Of a DNA stretch of 64,000 bases, positions 36,095 to 45,341 are shown piece after piece. The notes beneath the pieces were generated by a model. The model saw only the letters and a program-made list of their open reading frames with translations, had not been told where the DNA came from and made no database searches. Origin of the DNA: CAYZJV01 sp049310885 (GTDB lineage Bacteria > Spirochaetota > Spirochaetia > Sphaerochaetales > Sphaerochaetaceae); the NCBI RefSeq assembly GCF_049310885.1, contig NZ_JBMDYO010000003.1, positions 62,001 to 126,000 of the forward strand. Reading direction: 5' to 3'. How positions within the stretch are numbered: position 1 is the stretch's first letter; each line of letters begins with the position of its first letter. The translations under genes were made by a program, and so were the position numbers.

Positions 36095-37615
36095 ATGAGT
36101 CATGTAATAGAAATGTTGAATATCCGCAAGGAATTTCCTGGTATCGTTGCCAACGATAACATAACCTTGCAAGTGGAAAAGGGTGAGATCCACGCCATTC
36201 TCGGTGAGAATGGAGCCGGGAAGTCTACTTTGATGAGCATTCTGTTCGGTTTGTACCATGCCGACCGGGGAACCATCAAAGTACGGGGAAAGGAGGTGCA
36301 TATTGCATCTCCCAATGATGCCACCGATCTAGGGATCGGCATGGTCCACCAGCACTTCCAATTGGTGCAGAATTTCACGGTTACCGAAAATATCATCCTT
36401 GGTATGGAAGGCGGTTTCTTCCTTGATAGAAAAAGTGCCGGGAAGAAGATCAAGGCACTCTCCGAGCAGTATGGCCTTAGTATCAATCCCGAATCGGTTA
36501 TTGAGGACATCACCGTTGGTATGCAGCAACGGGTTGAGATACTGAAAATGCTCTACCGTGATGCTGAGATTTTAATTTTTGACGAACCGACGGCTGTGTT
36601 GACCCCCCAAGAGATCGAAGAGCTCATGCAGATCATGCGCAATATGGTCAAGGAGGGGAAGTCAGTAATTCTCATAACCCATAAGCTGGACGAAATTAAA
36701 GCTGTTGGCGATCGATGCACCATCATTCGAAGGGGTAAGTTGGTAGATGTAGTCGATGTAGAGGCCACATCGCAGGCAAAGATGGCAGCTATGATGGTTG
36801 GAAGACCGGTAAATTTCAAGGTGGTGAAAGAGGCAATGGAGATTGGTGATGCTGTTCTTGCTGTCAAAGACCTCAATGTCCAGAACTTCAAGAAACTTCC
36901 GGCTGTAAAGAATTTTTCTTTAGAGGTCTTTGCGGGTGAAATTGTAGGTATCGCTGGTGTCGATGGGAATGGACAGTCGGAGCTCGTGGAGGCTATCACT
37001 GGATTGAGACCTATTGTTTCCGGAAAAGTGTTTTTAAATGGACAAGATATCACTCATGCATCAATCCGTGATAGGAACGAGTCTGGAATAGGCCATATTC
37101 CTGAGGATAGGCAGAAACGTGGTTTGGTCATGACGTCATCCCTTGGCGCCAATATGGTAATCAAAGAATACTATAGAGAGCCGTTCAGTAAGCGAGGAAT
37201 TCTCCAGCAGGGTGTGATTGACAAGCATGCCCAGGATATATGTGAAGCTTTTGATGTCCGATCTGGAGAAGGAATCCATTCCCATGCAGGTAAACTTTCA
37301 GGAGGAAACCAGCAAAAGGCTATTGTTGGACGGGAAATGGCTCTAGAGCCTGACCTGATTATTGCCGTGCAACCTACCCGAGGATTGGATGTGGGGGCAA
37401 TTGAGTATATCCATAAACGATTGGTCGAGCATAGGAATAAGGGAAAAGCGGTCTTGTTGGTATCCTTTGAATTGGATGAGATTTTCAATCTATCGGATCG
37501 GATAGCCGTTATGAATAGTGGTGAGTTGGTGGATGTCGTGCACACCAAGGAAACCAATGAGGAGGAGGTCGGTCTTATGATGGCTGGCGTCAAGAACAAG
37601 GAGGCTGCCCAATGA
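36095..37615 (+). CDS. Nucleoside ABC transporter ATP-binding protein (two ATPase domains)
   Basis: 506 residues with two tandem ABC domains. The first has Walker A GENGAGKST and Walker B ILIFDEPTA. The second has a degenerate Walker A (GVDGNGQSELVEA) and signature LSGGNQQKAIVGRE. This layout matches RbsA/NupO-type sugar and nucleoside importers. AGGAGG is about 15 bases before the ATG. It overlaps the first permease by 4 bases. Confidence 0.95.
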   Translation: MSHVIEMLNIRKEFPGIVANDNITLQVEKGEIHAILGENGAGKSTLMSILFGLYHADRGTIKVRGKEVHIASPNDATDLGIGMVHQHFQLVQNFTVTENIILGMEGGFFLDRKSAGKKIKALSEQYGLSINPESVIEDITVGMQQRVEILKMLYRDAEILIFDEPTAVLTPQEIEELMQIMRNMVKEGKSVILITHKLDEIKAVGDRCTIIRRGKLVDVVDVEATSQAKMAAMMVGRPVNFKVVKEAMEIGDAVLAVKDLNVQNFKKLPAVKNFSLEVFAGEIVGIAGVDGNGQSELVEAITGLRPIVSGKVFLNGQDITHASIRDRNESGIGHIPEDRQKRGLVMTSSLGANMVIKEYYREPFSKRGILQQGVIDKHAQDICEAFDVRSGEGIHSHAGKLSGGNQQKAIVGREMALEPDLIIAVQPTRGLDVGAIEYIHKRLVEHRNKGKAVLLVSFELDEIFNLSDRIAVMNSGELVDVVHTKETNEEEVGLMMAGVKNKEAAQ

Positions 37616-38715
37616 GAATGAAGAGCAACGCGTTCCTTATAGCCATTTCGGCAGTCGTTCTCGGATTGATAGCCGGTGGAGTACTCATGATGGCAATAGG
37701 CAGCAATCCTTTCGAGGGATTCTATTACCTATTCCGTGGTGGACTTATGAATATGGAGCGTATTGGCAATACCCTTGCTACTGCTATTACCCTCGTTCTG
37801 GTTGGTCTCTCTGTTGCCTTTGCCTTTAAGACTGGTCTCTTCAATATTGGAGCGGCAGGACAGATATTGGTAGGAGGTTTGTGTGCGACACTAGTTGCTC
37901 ATTATGTATTCTTGCCGAGGCCATTATACCTTCTTGTAATTATCCTAGCTGCATTTTTGGGAGGAGCTCTTTGGGGCGTCATTCCTGGAATTTTGAAAGC
38001 AAAATTTAATGTCCACGAAGTTGTTGCAACGATTATGATGAACTGGATAGCCTACTGGTCCATATACTATTTCGTTCCTGCCTATCTGAAAGGTCCTTCG
38101 TTGGAGACAGAATCGATGTCCATAGCGATAGAGCAGACCTTACGATCACCTTGGCTTACTAAAATTTTTGGTGGCGGATACATGAATCTCGGAATCTTTG
38201 TTGCGATTATAGCTGTACTCGTGATCAAATTCATCCTCGATAAAACCACATTGGGATTTGAACTGAAGGCTGTCGGATCCAATAGGTTCTGTGCCGAATA
38301 TGCTGGTATAAAGGTAAACAGGAATGTGGTCATCTCCATGATGATTGCAGGAGGGTTAGCCGGATTGGCTGGTATGACCTACTATACTGGATATTCTCGG
38401 AATATCCAGATAGGTGTCATGCCTCAGATGGGTTTCGATGGAATTGCAGTGGCTCTCCTTGGTGCAAGCAATCCTATCGGAGTTTTCTTCTCCGGACTTT
38501 TCTTTGGCATGTTGCAATCAGGTAAAGGTTTCATGAATGCCATGACTGAAGTTCCCCCTGAAATTGCTGATACGATTATTGCTACTATCATCTACTTCAC
38601 TGCAACCAGCGTACTCTTCAGTAGGTTCTGGGATATGGTGGGAAGGAGAAGAAAAGCCAAAAGAGAGCTGAAAGCCAGCCAAGAACAGGATATAGAGGAG
38701 GTGAGCCATGAGTGA
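37612..38715 (+). CDS. Nucleoside ABC transporter permease 1
   Basis: A 367-residue integral membrane protein with about ten hydrophobic segments and the BPD_transp_2 family core (FKTGLFNIGAAGQILVGG; ELKAVGSNRFCAEYAGI). NupP-like. Overlaps genes on both sides, so it is translated from a polycistronic message. Confidence 0.94.
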   Translation: MRMKSNAFLIAISAVVLGLIAGGVLMMAIGSNPFEGFYYLFRGGLMNMERIGNTLATAITLVLVGLSVAFAFKTGLFNIGAAGQILVGGLCATLVAHYVFLPRPLYLLVIILAAFLGGALWGVIPGILKAKFNVHEVVATIMMNWIAYWSIYYFVPAYLKGPSLETESMSIAIEQTLRSPWLTKIFGGGYMNLGIFVAIIAVLVIKFILDKTTLGFELKAVGSNRFCAEYAGIKVNRNVVISMMIAGGLAGLAGMTYYTGYSRNIQIGVMPQMGFDGIAVALLGASNPIGVFFSGLFFGMLQSGKGFMNAMTEVPPEIADTIIATIIYFTATSVLFSRFWDMVGRRRKAKRELKASQEQDIEEVSHE

Positions 38716-39733
38716 TGCAACAAGAAAAAGCTTTTTGACCACCCGTCTGGGAGTACTTCTCATTGTAGTGATCGGACTCGTCCTCTTGGCGATGGTCTCC
38801 TCCATACAGATCGTGGGTAGAATACTTCCCTATGCGATCGCCTATACGATTCCCTTGCTGGTAACTGCTCTAGGAGGCCTTTACAGTGAGCGCAGTGGTG
38901 TTACGAACCTTGGATTGGAAGGTTTGATGTTGGTAGGCTATTTTGCCTCTGCATTAACTATCCGCATGACTGAACAGACGCTTCTTGAGGCGGCATTGCC
39001 CTTGGGGTTGCTCATGGGTGTACTCGCAGGGGCATTGTTCTCTATGTTGCATGCGTTTGCATCTATTAATTTGAAGGCTGACCAGGTAATCAGCGGTACT
39101 GCAATAAATATGTTGGCAAGTGCTTTGACAGTCTATCTTGCCAGGACAATCGCTGGAAGTGGAAATGTCCGTATCATGTTGGGAATTGTCCGTCGTGACA
39201 TTCCCTTGCTATCAGATATTCCTGGATTAGGGACTTTATTCTTTACCCAGTCTTACTGGAGCACATGGGTAGCTCTCGCAGTATGGGGGGCTTCATGGTT
39301 CCTTCTCTATAAAACATCGTTTGGATTGCGTCTCAGGGCTTGTGGTGAACACCCGTCAGCTGTCGCTTCTGCAGGTGTGAATGTCTATAAGATGCGGTAT
39401 TTCGGAGTGGGAATGTCGGGAGCTTTGGCAGGACTCGGAGGGAGCATTATCCTGGTTACCTATTCGGGAGAATTTAATGGTACCGTTGCAGGACTTGGCT
39501 TCCTATCCATTGCAGCCTTGATTTTCGGCCAATGGAAACCTCTGGGGATATTAGGGGCTACCTTCTTCTTTGGAACTGCTACGACGATTGCGAATGTTTC
39601 CCAGGTCATTCCTCAATTGGGAGTCATTCCTCCTGTATTCTTCAAGGTGTTTCCGTATGTGGTTACACTTCTGGCTCTGGTGGCATTCTCGAAACGCTCT
39701 GCAGCCCCGAAGGCTGTTGGAGAACCTTTCTGA
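38708..39733 (+). CDS. Nucleoside ABC transporter permease 2
   Basis: A 341-residue BPD_transp_2 permease, NupQ-like, with SERSGVTNLGLEGLMLVG and GLRLRACGEHPSAVASAG. It pairs with the preceding permease to form the transmembrane channel. GGAGG (38697-38701) precedes the ATG, inside the upstream gene. Confidence 0.94.
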   Translation: MSDATRKSFLTTRLGVLLIVVIGLVLLAMVSSIQIVGRILPYAIAYTIPLLVTALGGLYSERSGVTNLGLEGLMLVGYFASALTIRMTEQTLLEAALPLGLLMGVLAGALFSMLHAFASINLKADQVISGTAINMLASALTVYLARTIAGSGNVRIMLGIVRRDIPLLSDIPGLGTLFFTQSYWSTWVALAVWGASWFLLYKTSFGLRLRACGEHPSAVASAGVNVYKMRYFGVGMSGALAGLGGSIILVTYSGEFNGTVAGLGFLSIAALIFGQWKPLGILGATFFFGTATTIANVSQVIPQLGVIPPVFFKVFPYVVTLLALVAFSKRSAAPKAVGEPF

Positions 39734-39751
39734 CAAATAAGAGGTCCAATT

Positions 39752-40582
39752 ATGAGTGATATCATGAAGAAGCTACATGAAGCAGCCGAATATGTAAGGC
39801 AGATGATTGGTGAAGAACCCGTTTCCATTGGGATGATCCTTGGCTCTGGACTTGGGGATCTTGCCAATGAATTGGAAGATTCTGTCGCTGTTCCTTATGC
39901 CAAGATCCCCCACTTTCCTGTCTCTACTGTACCAGGGCATGCCGGTCGTCTGGTTGCAGGTATGCTCGGAGGCAAAAGAGTTCTGGTCATGCAAGGGCGC
40001 TTCCATTTCTACGAAGGGTATGGCATGGATACGGTAGTATTTCCTGTACAAATGATGAGAGTACTTGGGATTCGAAATCTTTTGGTCACTAATGCCGCCG
40101 GTTGTGTGAATACATCATGGCAACCCGGTGATCTTATGTTGATAAGCGACCATATAAAGTTGATTCCAGACAATCCTCTCCGTGGAATTAATATTTCTGA
40201 GTTAGGAGAGCGATTTTTCGATATGAGCACAGCATATTCGGAAAAACTACGGGCAATGGCCAGAGAACAAGCCTCTAAGTTGGGAGTCGTTGTACGCGAG
40301 GGAATTTACCAACTTTTTACTGGTCCTTCGTTCGAAACACCAGCTGAAGTCCGTTTTGCTCGAGCATGCGGAGCCGATGCCGTTGGAATGTCCACGGTTC
40401 CAGAAGTAATCGCAGCTCGACATGCCGGCATGGAAGTCTTGGGTATATCTTGCCTTACCAATATGGCAGCAGGGATTCTGGACCAACCCTTGAACCATGA
40501 GGAGGTCCTTGAAACGGGAGAGCGGGTAAAGTCAACTTTCTCCGCACTTGTGAAGGTTATAACCGCCGCATGGCCAGTGTAG
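39752..40582 (+). CDS. punA: Purine nucleoside phosphorylase (trimeric type)
   Basis: A 276-residue phosphorylase converting purine nucleosides plus phosphate to base and (deoxy)ribose 1-phosphate. Motifs are ILGSGLGDLA, VPGHAGRLVAG, QGRFHFYEGY, VTNAAGC, GPSFETPAE and GMSTVPE. It directly follows the nucleoside importer and supplies the pentose phosphate that deoC can use after isomerisation. It overlaps the next gene by 13 bases. Confidence 0.94.
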   Translation: MSDIMKKLHEAAEYVRQMIGEEPVSIGMILGSGLGDLANELEDSVAVPYAKIPHFPVSTVPGHAGRLVAGMLGGKRVLVMQGRFHFYEGYGMDTVVFPVQMMRVLGIRNLLVTNAAGCVNTSWQPGDLMLISDHIKLIPDNPLRGINISELGERFFDMSTAYSEKLRAMAREQASKLGVVVREGIYQLFTGPSFETPAEVRFARACGADAVGMSTVPEVIAARHAGMEVLGISCLTNMAAGILDQPLNHEEVLETGERVKSTFSALVKVITAAWPV

Positions 40583-41088
40583 AAGCACAAGAGCTGATTT
40601 CTCGACTTGGATTGGAACCCTTGGAAGGCGAGGGTGGTTATTATAGGAATATTTTTCTCGATACCCAACGGATTCCGACCGCACATCTCGGAAATTTTGT
40701 TGCATCTGAGCTCCCCCTCTCGAGTGTTATCTATTACCTGATGACGAAGGAGAGCTTTTCAGCACTCCATTGGCTGGCAGGACTTGAGGTATGGACTTGG
40801 ATAGCTGGGGACCCTGTGGAACAAGTAATCATCCATCCTGGATCGGTAGTAGAGACTCGGATCCTTGGTTTTGGTCCAGAGAGGGAATCGGTCTCTGTTG
40901 TACTCGGCAATAGTTGGCAGGGATCGCGTATACTTGCTGACGGTACTCATGGTTATGCCCTGTGTAGCACAGTCATGAATCCGGCATACCACCCAGATGA
41001 TTTCGTTTTGGCTGATCGCAGCATTTGTATGCGATATCCAGAAGAAAGCGACTTGTTGCTACAATTCTTACCAAGAGGAGCTCAATAA
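40570..41088 (+). CDS. Cupin family protein (DUF985-like)
   Basis: 172 residues, cupin fold. Features of the DUF985 family are a start with IsrLgLepl-type sequence (LISRLGLEPLEGEGGYY), SVIYYLMTKESFSALHWLAG, GDPVEQVI and GYALCSTVMNPAYHPDDF. Function is unknown. It overlaps the phosphorylase upstream and shares one base with the next start. Confidence 0.85.
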   Translation: MASVEAQELISRLGLEPLEGEGGYYRNIFLDTQRIPTAHLGNFVASELPLSSVIYYLMTKESFSALHWLAGLEVWTWIAGDPVEQVIIHPGSVVETRILGFGPERESVSVVLGNSWQGSRILADGTHGYALCSTVMNPAYHPDDFVLADRSICMRYPEESDLLLQFLPRGAQ

Positions 41089-41849
41089 TGGATTTTGGAT
41101 TACAGGGCAAACGTGCCTTAGTTACCGGAGCATCGGGTAATCTTGGTGGAGCAATAGCTACCGCTTTGGCTATGCAGGGTGTTTCGGTGGCTCTGCTCTA
41201 TGGGACAAAATCGTCTCGTGAGAGGACCGAGCTGCTTGCGAACAGGCTTTCATGTCTAGACCATGTAGATTCATTTGCATGCTATGGGAATGTGCGGGAC
41301 GATACGGTAATCAAGTCTGCAGTAGATGAGACCATATCACGTTTTGGCACGCTCGATATCGTAGTAAACAATGCTGGGATTTTCACTTCTTCATCTCAAC
41401 AGCAATTATCAGAGGAAGATTGGGACGCCGTGATGGACATAAATCTGAAGGGTATTTGGCGAGTGCTCAGATCTACGTTTGAAGTTCTAAAGGAGAGTCG
41501 AGGAGTGGTAGTCAATGTTGCTAGCATCAATGCGCTGCGCCCAGGATTTGGACTTACAGCCCACTACGATGCTTCAAAGGGGGCTGTTGCAGCCTACACG
41601 AGATCTTTGGCTGCAGAATATGCCCCCTACGGAATTCGTGTGAATGCTGTAGCTCCGGGGCTACTGGATGCCCGTTCATTACGTGAACATGCTCCAGATC
41701 TCGTCCGCCTTTACGAGCAACGTGCTGCGCTTGGGCGATTAGTTTCTCCGCAAGAAATTGCTTCTCTTGTTTGTTTCTTGTCTTCCGGTGCATCCTCTGC
41801 GATGACTGGAGAAATTGTTGCAGCGGATTGTGGTTATGCTATGATGTAA
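41088..41849 (+). CDS. Short-chain dehydrogenase/reductase
   Basis: A 253-residue Rossmann oxidoreductase. TGASGNLGGAIA is the cofactor loop, NNAG is present, the catalytic Ser lies in VVNVASINAL, and the Tyr-Lys pair in HYDASKGAV; PGLLDAR follows. ATG 41088 with AGAGGAG upstream is chosen; an earlier frame start lies inside the cupin gene. Substrate unknown. Confidence 0.93.
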   Translation: MDFGLQGKRALVTGASGNLGGAIATALAMQGVSVALLYGTKSSRERTELLANRLSCLDHVDSFACYGNVRDDTVIKSAVDETISRFGTLDIVVNNAGIFTSSSQQQLSEEDWDAVMDINLKGIWRVLRSTFEVLKESRGVVVNVASINALRPGFGLTAHYDASKGAVAAYTRSLAAEYAPYGIRVNAVAPGLLDARSLREHAPDLVRLYEQRAALGRLVSPQEIASLVCFLSSGASSAMTGEIVAADCGYAMM

Positions 41850-41851
41850 CG

Positions 41852-42526
41852 ATGAAAATCCTTTGTGTGGCAGATGAAAAGGACCCTTTAGTCTACTCTT
41901 CCCATGTTGTTGAAAGATATGGTGATGTTGATATGGTCATTTCGGCAGGAGATCTTCCACTAAAGTATTACGAATTCATTGTATCTTCGTTGAATAGGCC
42001 TTTCTACTTTATATTTGGCAACCATCATGTTGAAGATCTTCCGAAATTTACCAAACGCTTTGGACTCGAGGATGCCTATGACCTTAGATTCGAACGGTCC
42101 CGTATGGGCTGGGGGGTCGGTGGCGATTTCATCGATGGTTTGGCGCTGAGGGACCCTGCAAGTGGGCTCTTGTTGGCTGGGCTAGGAGGTTCCATGAGAT
42201 ATAATCATGGGGAACACCAATACACCGAGTTGGAGATGTATCTAAGAGTCTTTAAGTTGCTTCCCAAACTGTTCTATAACCGGATCCGCTACGGTAGATA
42301 CTTGGATATCCTTATAACACATGCTCCCCCTAGGGGTTTGGGCGATCGAGAGGATCTCTGTCATACGGGATTTAAGGCCTTCCTTTGGTTCATGAGAAAG
42401 TTTAAGCCACGATATCTACTACATGGACACATCCACCTGTTTGATTTAAACTCTCCACGTGTCATGCACTATTGCGAGACAGAGATAGTCAATATTTTTG
42501 GAAGTTTTCTTTTGGAGAAGGATTGA
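41852..42526 (+). CDS. Calcineurin-like metallophosphoesterase
   Basis: 224 residues with phosphoesterase motifs SAGDLP, FGNHH, THAPP and HGHIH. The usual first D-x-H motif is not obvious; the N-terminus reads ILCVADEKDPL, so metal site 1 may differ. No signal peptide. It starts two bases after the dehydrogenase stop and is followed six bases later by a ParB-like protein. The pair may work together. Confidence 0.85.
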   Translation: MKILCVADEKDPLVYSSHVVERYGDVDMVISAGDLPLKYYEFIVSSLNRPFYFIFGNHHVEDLPKFTKRFGLEDAYDLRFERSRMGWGVGGDFIDGLALRDPASGLLLAGLGGSMRYNHGEHQYTELEMYLRVFKLLPKLFYNRIRYGRYLDILITHAPPRGLGDREDLCHTGFKAFLWFMRKFKPRYLLHGHIHLFDLNSPRVMHYCETEIVNIFGSFLLEKD

Positions 42527-42532
42527 GAATAT

Positions 42533-43444
42533 ATGGGATTCTCCAGTTTTACGAGTAGGGAAGATTTCTCCAAGGCCCGTTCCAAGGCGAGGATGCAGGA
42601 GTTGCTTTCCACTTTACGATGGAAGAACAATGAACTCCTTTCATTTTATGAAGTGACAAAACTCATACGTCCTCGACGGGAAACATATCGAGGCCATATG
42701 GCTATTCCTATCAATAATATTATTGGTAGCGAAGGTCGTTACCATGATTTTACATTGGCCTTCTATCCTCGAAAAGAGATGCTCCGCAATCGTTGGCAAA
42801 GTATCGATGAAGCTCATCTCAAGCAAGTGACTCTTCCACCGATAAGTGTTTACAAGCTTGGAGACTATTATTTCGTTCGTGATGGAAACCACCGAGTCTC
42901 GGTTGCTAAGATGCAGGGAGTGGAATTTATCGATGCCGAAGTGGTGGAACTCGATTCCCAAATACCTCTCGAACCAGGATTGACCAGAACCCAACTGATA
43001 AAACGGGTGGTCCAGTATGAAAGGGAGCGATTCGTTGAGGAATATAACTTCGACTCTTTTCTGGACATGGATCTAGTGAAGTTCTCTTCTCCCGGTATGT
43101 ATCCCGAAATAGTGAACCATATACTTGTCCACAAATACTACATGAATGAGCACGTGAAATACGAGATTCCTTTGGAGAAAGCTGCCCAATCTTGGTATGA
43201 AACAGTCTTTCTTCCCATTGTTATGCAGATTAGAGAAGATGGTCTTCTACGAGCTTTTCCCGGAAATACCTATGGGGATTTGTATCTCTGGATAGTGCGA
43301 CATTGGGATAATCTCAAGCATGGTTTGGAGGAAGAGGTGACCATTCAACACGCTACTGGTGACTTCAAACATAAATTCGCTGCCGGTTGGTTCAAACGTT
43401 GGAAGATTTGGGTGAAGGAACGATTGACGAGAAACTATCGTTGA
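42533..43444 (+). CDS. ParB/Srx-fold domain protein of unknown function
   Basis: 303 residues. Residues about 55-140 resemble a ParB/sulfiredoxin-like domain: IPINNIIGS, then a DGNHR motif (117-121) corresponding to the GERR/GxxR nucleotide-binding loop, then VSVAKMQGV. The remaining 160 residues are rich in aromatic and charged residues, with no recognised domain or helix-turn-helix. It is probably not a chromosome segregation protein. It closes the run of genes that begins at the phosphorylase. Confidence 0.7.
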   Translation: MGFSSFTSREDFSKARSKARMQELLSTLRWKNNELLSFYEVTKLIRPRRETYRGHMAIPINNIIGSEGRYHDFTLAFYPRKEMLRNRWQSIDEAHLKQVTLPPISVYKLGDYYFVRDGNHRVSVAKMQGVEFIDAEVVELDSQIPLEPGLTRTQLIKRVVQYERERFVEEYNFDSFLDMDLVKFSSPGMYPEIVNHILVHKYYMNEHVKYEIPLEKAAQSWYETVFLPIVMQIREDGLLRAFPGNTYGDLYLWIVRHWDNLKHGLEEEVTIQHATGDFKHKFAAGWFKRWKIWVKERLTRNYR

Positions 43445-43504
43445 TAGTGTTTCCTATTGCCAAATAAAGCGAGTGCAGGCAACGAAAGTTTGCTTGCATA
43501 CCAT

Positions 43505-44023
43505 TCATTCGGTTTCAAAGGTGAAGGTAATGGTATCGGAGTAATTTCCTGCCAATGCCATCTCATCTTCGGGGGCCAGAATTTCGAAACTCCCATTGAT
43601 CTCAAGACCTTGCATAGGTTTCGGTATACCATGATCAACTGGTTGGAGTATGCCGTCACCATAATCGAAAGACATGAGGTAGGTGATGAAGGCTTCTGCA
43701 CTCTCATGTTTCAATCGCATGGTGGTACCTTCATTATGTTCACTTGCTATTGTTAGATAGATATCAGCGTTCGATTCATAGGTATATTGGCCAGTATGGG
43801 TTGTTCCCAATGTCAGGTCTATGGTAGAGGGGCCAATGATTTGAAATGTTGTTTCCGCAAGGATTGTTGAGTTGAGGGTCAATATCTCAGAGTCCATGTA
43901 AATAGGGTCGCTATTTTGTGGAGGAGCTGCAACTAGGGTAAAAGATACGAAGAGTGCGATGCTAAAAATAAAGAGTTTATACCTATGTGTGTCGCCATTT
44001 TGCTTCTTTTTCCCTCTTTTCAT
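43505..44023 (-). CDS. Small secreted beta-rich protein, family member A
   Basis: 172 residues. A basic start and hydrophobic stretch (YKLFIFSIALFVSFTLVAA) form a signal peptide. The mature part is predicted beta-rich and ends NYSDTITFTFETE, a C-terminal pattern shared with four genes at 48-51 kb. No cysteine in the mature region. Promoter TTGACA (44058-44053), 17 bases, TACATT (44035-44030) leaves six bases to the ATG, so the message appears leaderless; no ribosome site is present. Divergent from a GntR regulator. Function unknown. Confidence 0.75.
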   Translation of the reverse strand: MKRGKKKQNGDTHRYKLFIFSIALFVSFTLVAAPPQNSDPIYMDSEILTLNSTILAETTFQIIGPSTIDLTLGTTHTGQYTYESNADIYLTIASEHNEGTTMRLKHESAEAFITYLMSFDYGDGILQPVDHGIPKPMQGLEINGSFEILAPEDEMALAGNYSDTITFTFETE

Positions 44024-44350
44024 AAAAATAATGTAGCAATCGTGGATACTTGTGTCAATAGTTTTTTCTCAGGTGAAGATGTAATAGAATATACCGAATC
44101 GAGAATTTTAAAATCCATAAATATATATAATATAAATATAAAGTAGACAGGCTATACATAGTTCTTAAGATCTTTTTCGAAATATTAAGCTTGAGGCGAT
44201 ACACTGATTTTATTCGAGTCATGGTAGTGATATGGCTCTTGTGTCAAAAGATTGGGGCAAAGATAGCAAAACATGCAAGCAAATTGTTTTGTAGTATTCT
44301 TTTCGAGGGAAATATGTCATAATGAATCAGATATAGGAGAATTGAAAGTC
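44024..44350. promoter_or_regulatory. Divergent regulatory region with TTGACACAAG elements
   Basis: No gene in this 327-base gap. On the minus strand TTGACACAAGT (44058-44048) is the -35 region of family member A. A second TTGACACAAGA (44247-44237) lies between the two genes. The middle (about 44100-44165) is AT-rich. AGGAGA before 44351 serves the regulator. Confidence 0.6.
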
Positions 44351-45082
44351 ATGATAACTTCGTTCAGTTCGGAGACCAAATCCGCACAAATAGCTCGTCA
44401 GATAGAAGAGATGATATTGACCAAGGTATATCAGGCTGGAGAGCCGCTCCCTTCGCAACAGGAGCTTGCTGTAGAGTTCAATGCAAGTTCTCGCTCCATT
44501 CGCGAAGCCTTCAAGCAGTTGGAAGCGAAAGGGTTGGTGACCATTAGTCAGGGTAAGCGTGCTATGGTAAAGTCGAACAATCTTGAACAGTTTGTTGCTT
44601 CACTGTCATCTACGCTTATTAGCAACCACACCACAGACAAGAAGCTTTTGCTCGACCTCATGCAGGTAAGGACTACCGTTGAGGTCTCCGCTACCAGGGA
44701 GCTTTCCCGTAGTGACCAGAGAAGTATTCTTGTCCGCTCTCTCGATAACTTGACTACGAAGATGGAGGCTTTGTTGCCTCGTCTGAAGTCGGGAGAACAG
44801 GAGGCTGCAGCCCAATGGAATAGCCACGACTTCAACTTCCACAAAACATTGATTGATTCCAATGACAACGTCATACTTACTGCTATATATGAAAACCTCT
44901 CTCCTCTGCTTTATTCAAGTATGGATCAGATTTCCAATACATACGCAGAATTGGAGAAAAGTACACGGGAACACCGCTACCTTGTTGAGGCTTTGGAGCA
45001 AGGCCAGACAGACCTTGCTGTTGCTCTAGCTCTTGTCCATCTTACAGCTATTCGAGGTAAGTTGGAGGCGACAATCATCTGA
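44351..45082 (+). CDS. FadR-type GntR regulator 1
   Basis: 243 residues. The winged helix-turn-helix at residues about 10-75 has PLPSQQELAVEFNASSRSIREAFKQLEAKGLVTISQG (given as PLPSQQELA and REAFKQLEAKGLV). An FCD helical ligand domain follows, with HDFNFHKTLI and SNDNVILTAIYENLSPLL. These proteins bind palindromic operators and release on binding a small organic acid or metabolite. ATG 44351 has AGGAGA ten bases upstream; upstream in-frame codons lie before that site. It is a close paralogue of the next gene. Confidence 0.9.
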   Translation: MITSFSSETKSAQIARQIEEMILTKVYQAGEPLPSQQELAVEFNASSRSIREAFKQLEAKGLVTISQGKRAMVKSNNLEQFVASLSSTLISNHTTDKKLLLDLMQVRTTVEVSATRELSRSDQRSILVRSLDNLTTKMEALLPRLKSGEQEAAAQWNSHDFNFHKTLIDSNDNVILTAIYENLSPLLYSSMDQISNTYAELEKSTREHRYLVEALEQGQTDLAVALALVHLTAIRGKLEATII

Positions 45083-45107
45083 TTCAACAATTCGTGCATT
45101 AGCTTAT

Positions 45108-45141
45108 ACGGCAGGGAAAACAGCTTTTCCTTGCCGTTTTT
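45108..45141 (+). terminator. Intrinsic terminator after GntR 1
   Basis: Stem ACGGCA-GGGAAAA paired with TTTTCC-TTGCCGT around CAGC, followed by TTTT. This ends the first regulator's transcript. Confidence 0.8.
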
Positions 45142-45277
45142 GTATGCCTTGCACAGATGGGTTGTGCCAAGAGTTGACAAACATAGAACCAAACTCATGA
45201 CACTAGATTATAGTTTGTAGTGGCTCTTGCCAAAAAAGTTGTTGTATAGTACACTACAGAAGTACATATGCTTGTTT

Positions 45278-45313
45278 ACTTGTGACAGAATCTTTTTAAG
45301 AGTTGTCATAAGT
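45278..45313. promoter_or_regulatory. Inverted repeat upstream of GntR 2 related to TTGACAYAAGT
   Basis: ACTTGTGACAG (45278-45288) and TTGTCATAAGT (45303-45313) are inverted copies matching at nine of eleven positions, separated by 14 bases. Each differs from TTGACAYAAGT mainly at the fourth base. Position 29 bases before the GntR 2 start suggests an operator for autoregulation. Confidence 0.55.
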
Positions 45314-45341
45314 TGAGGAAATAATGAGGAGGTCCATCTAC

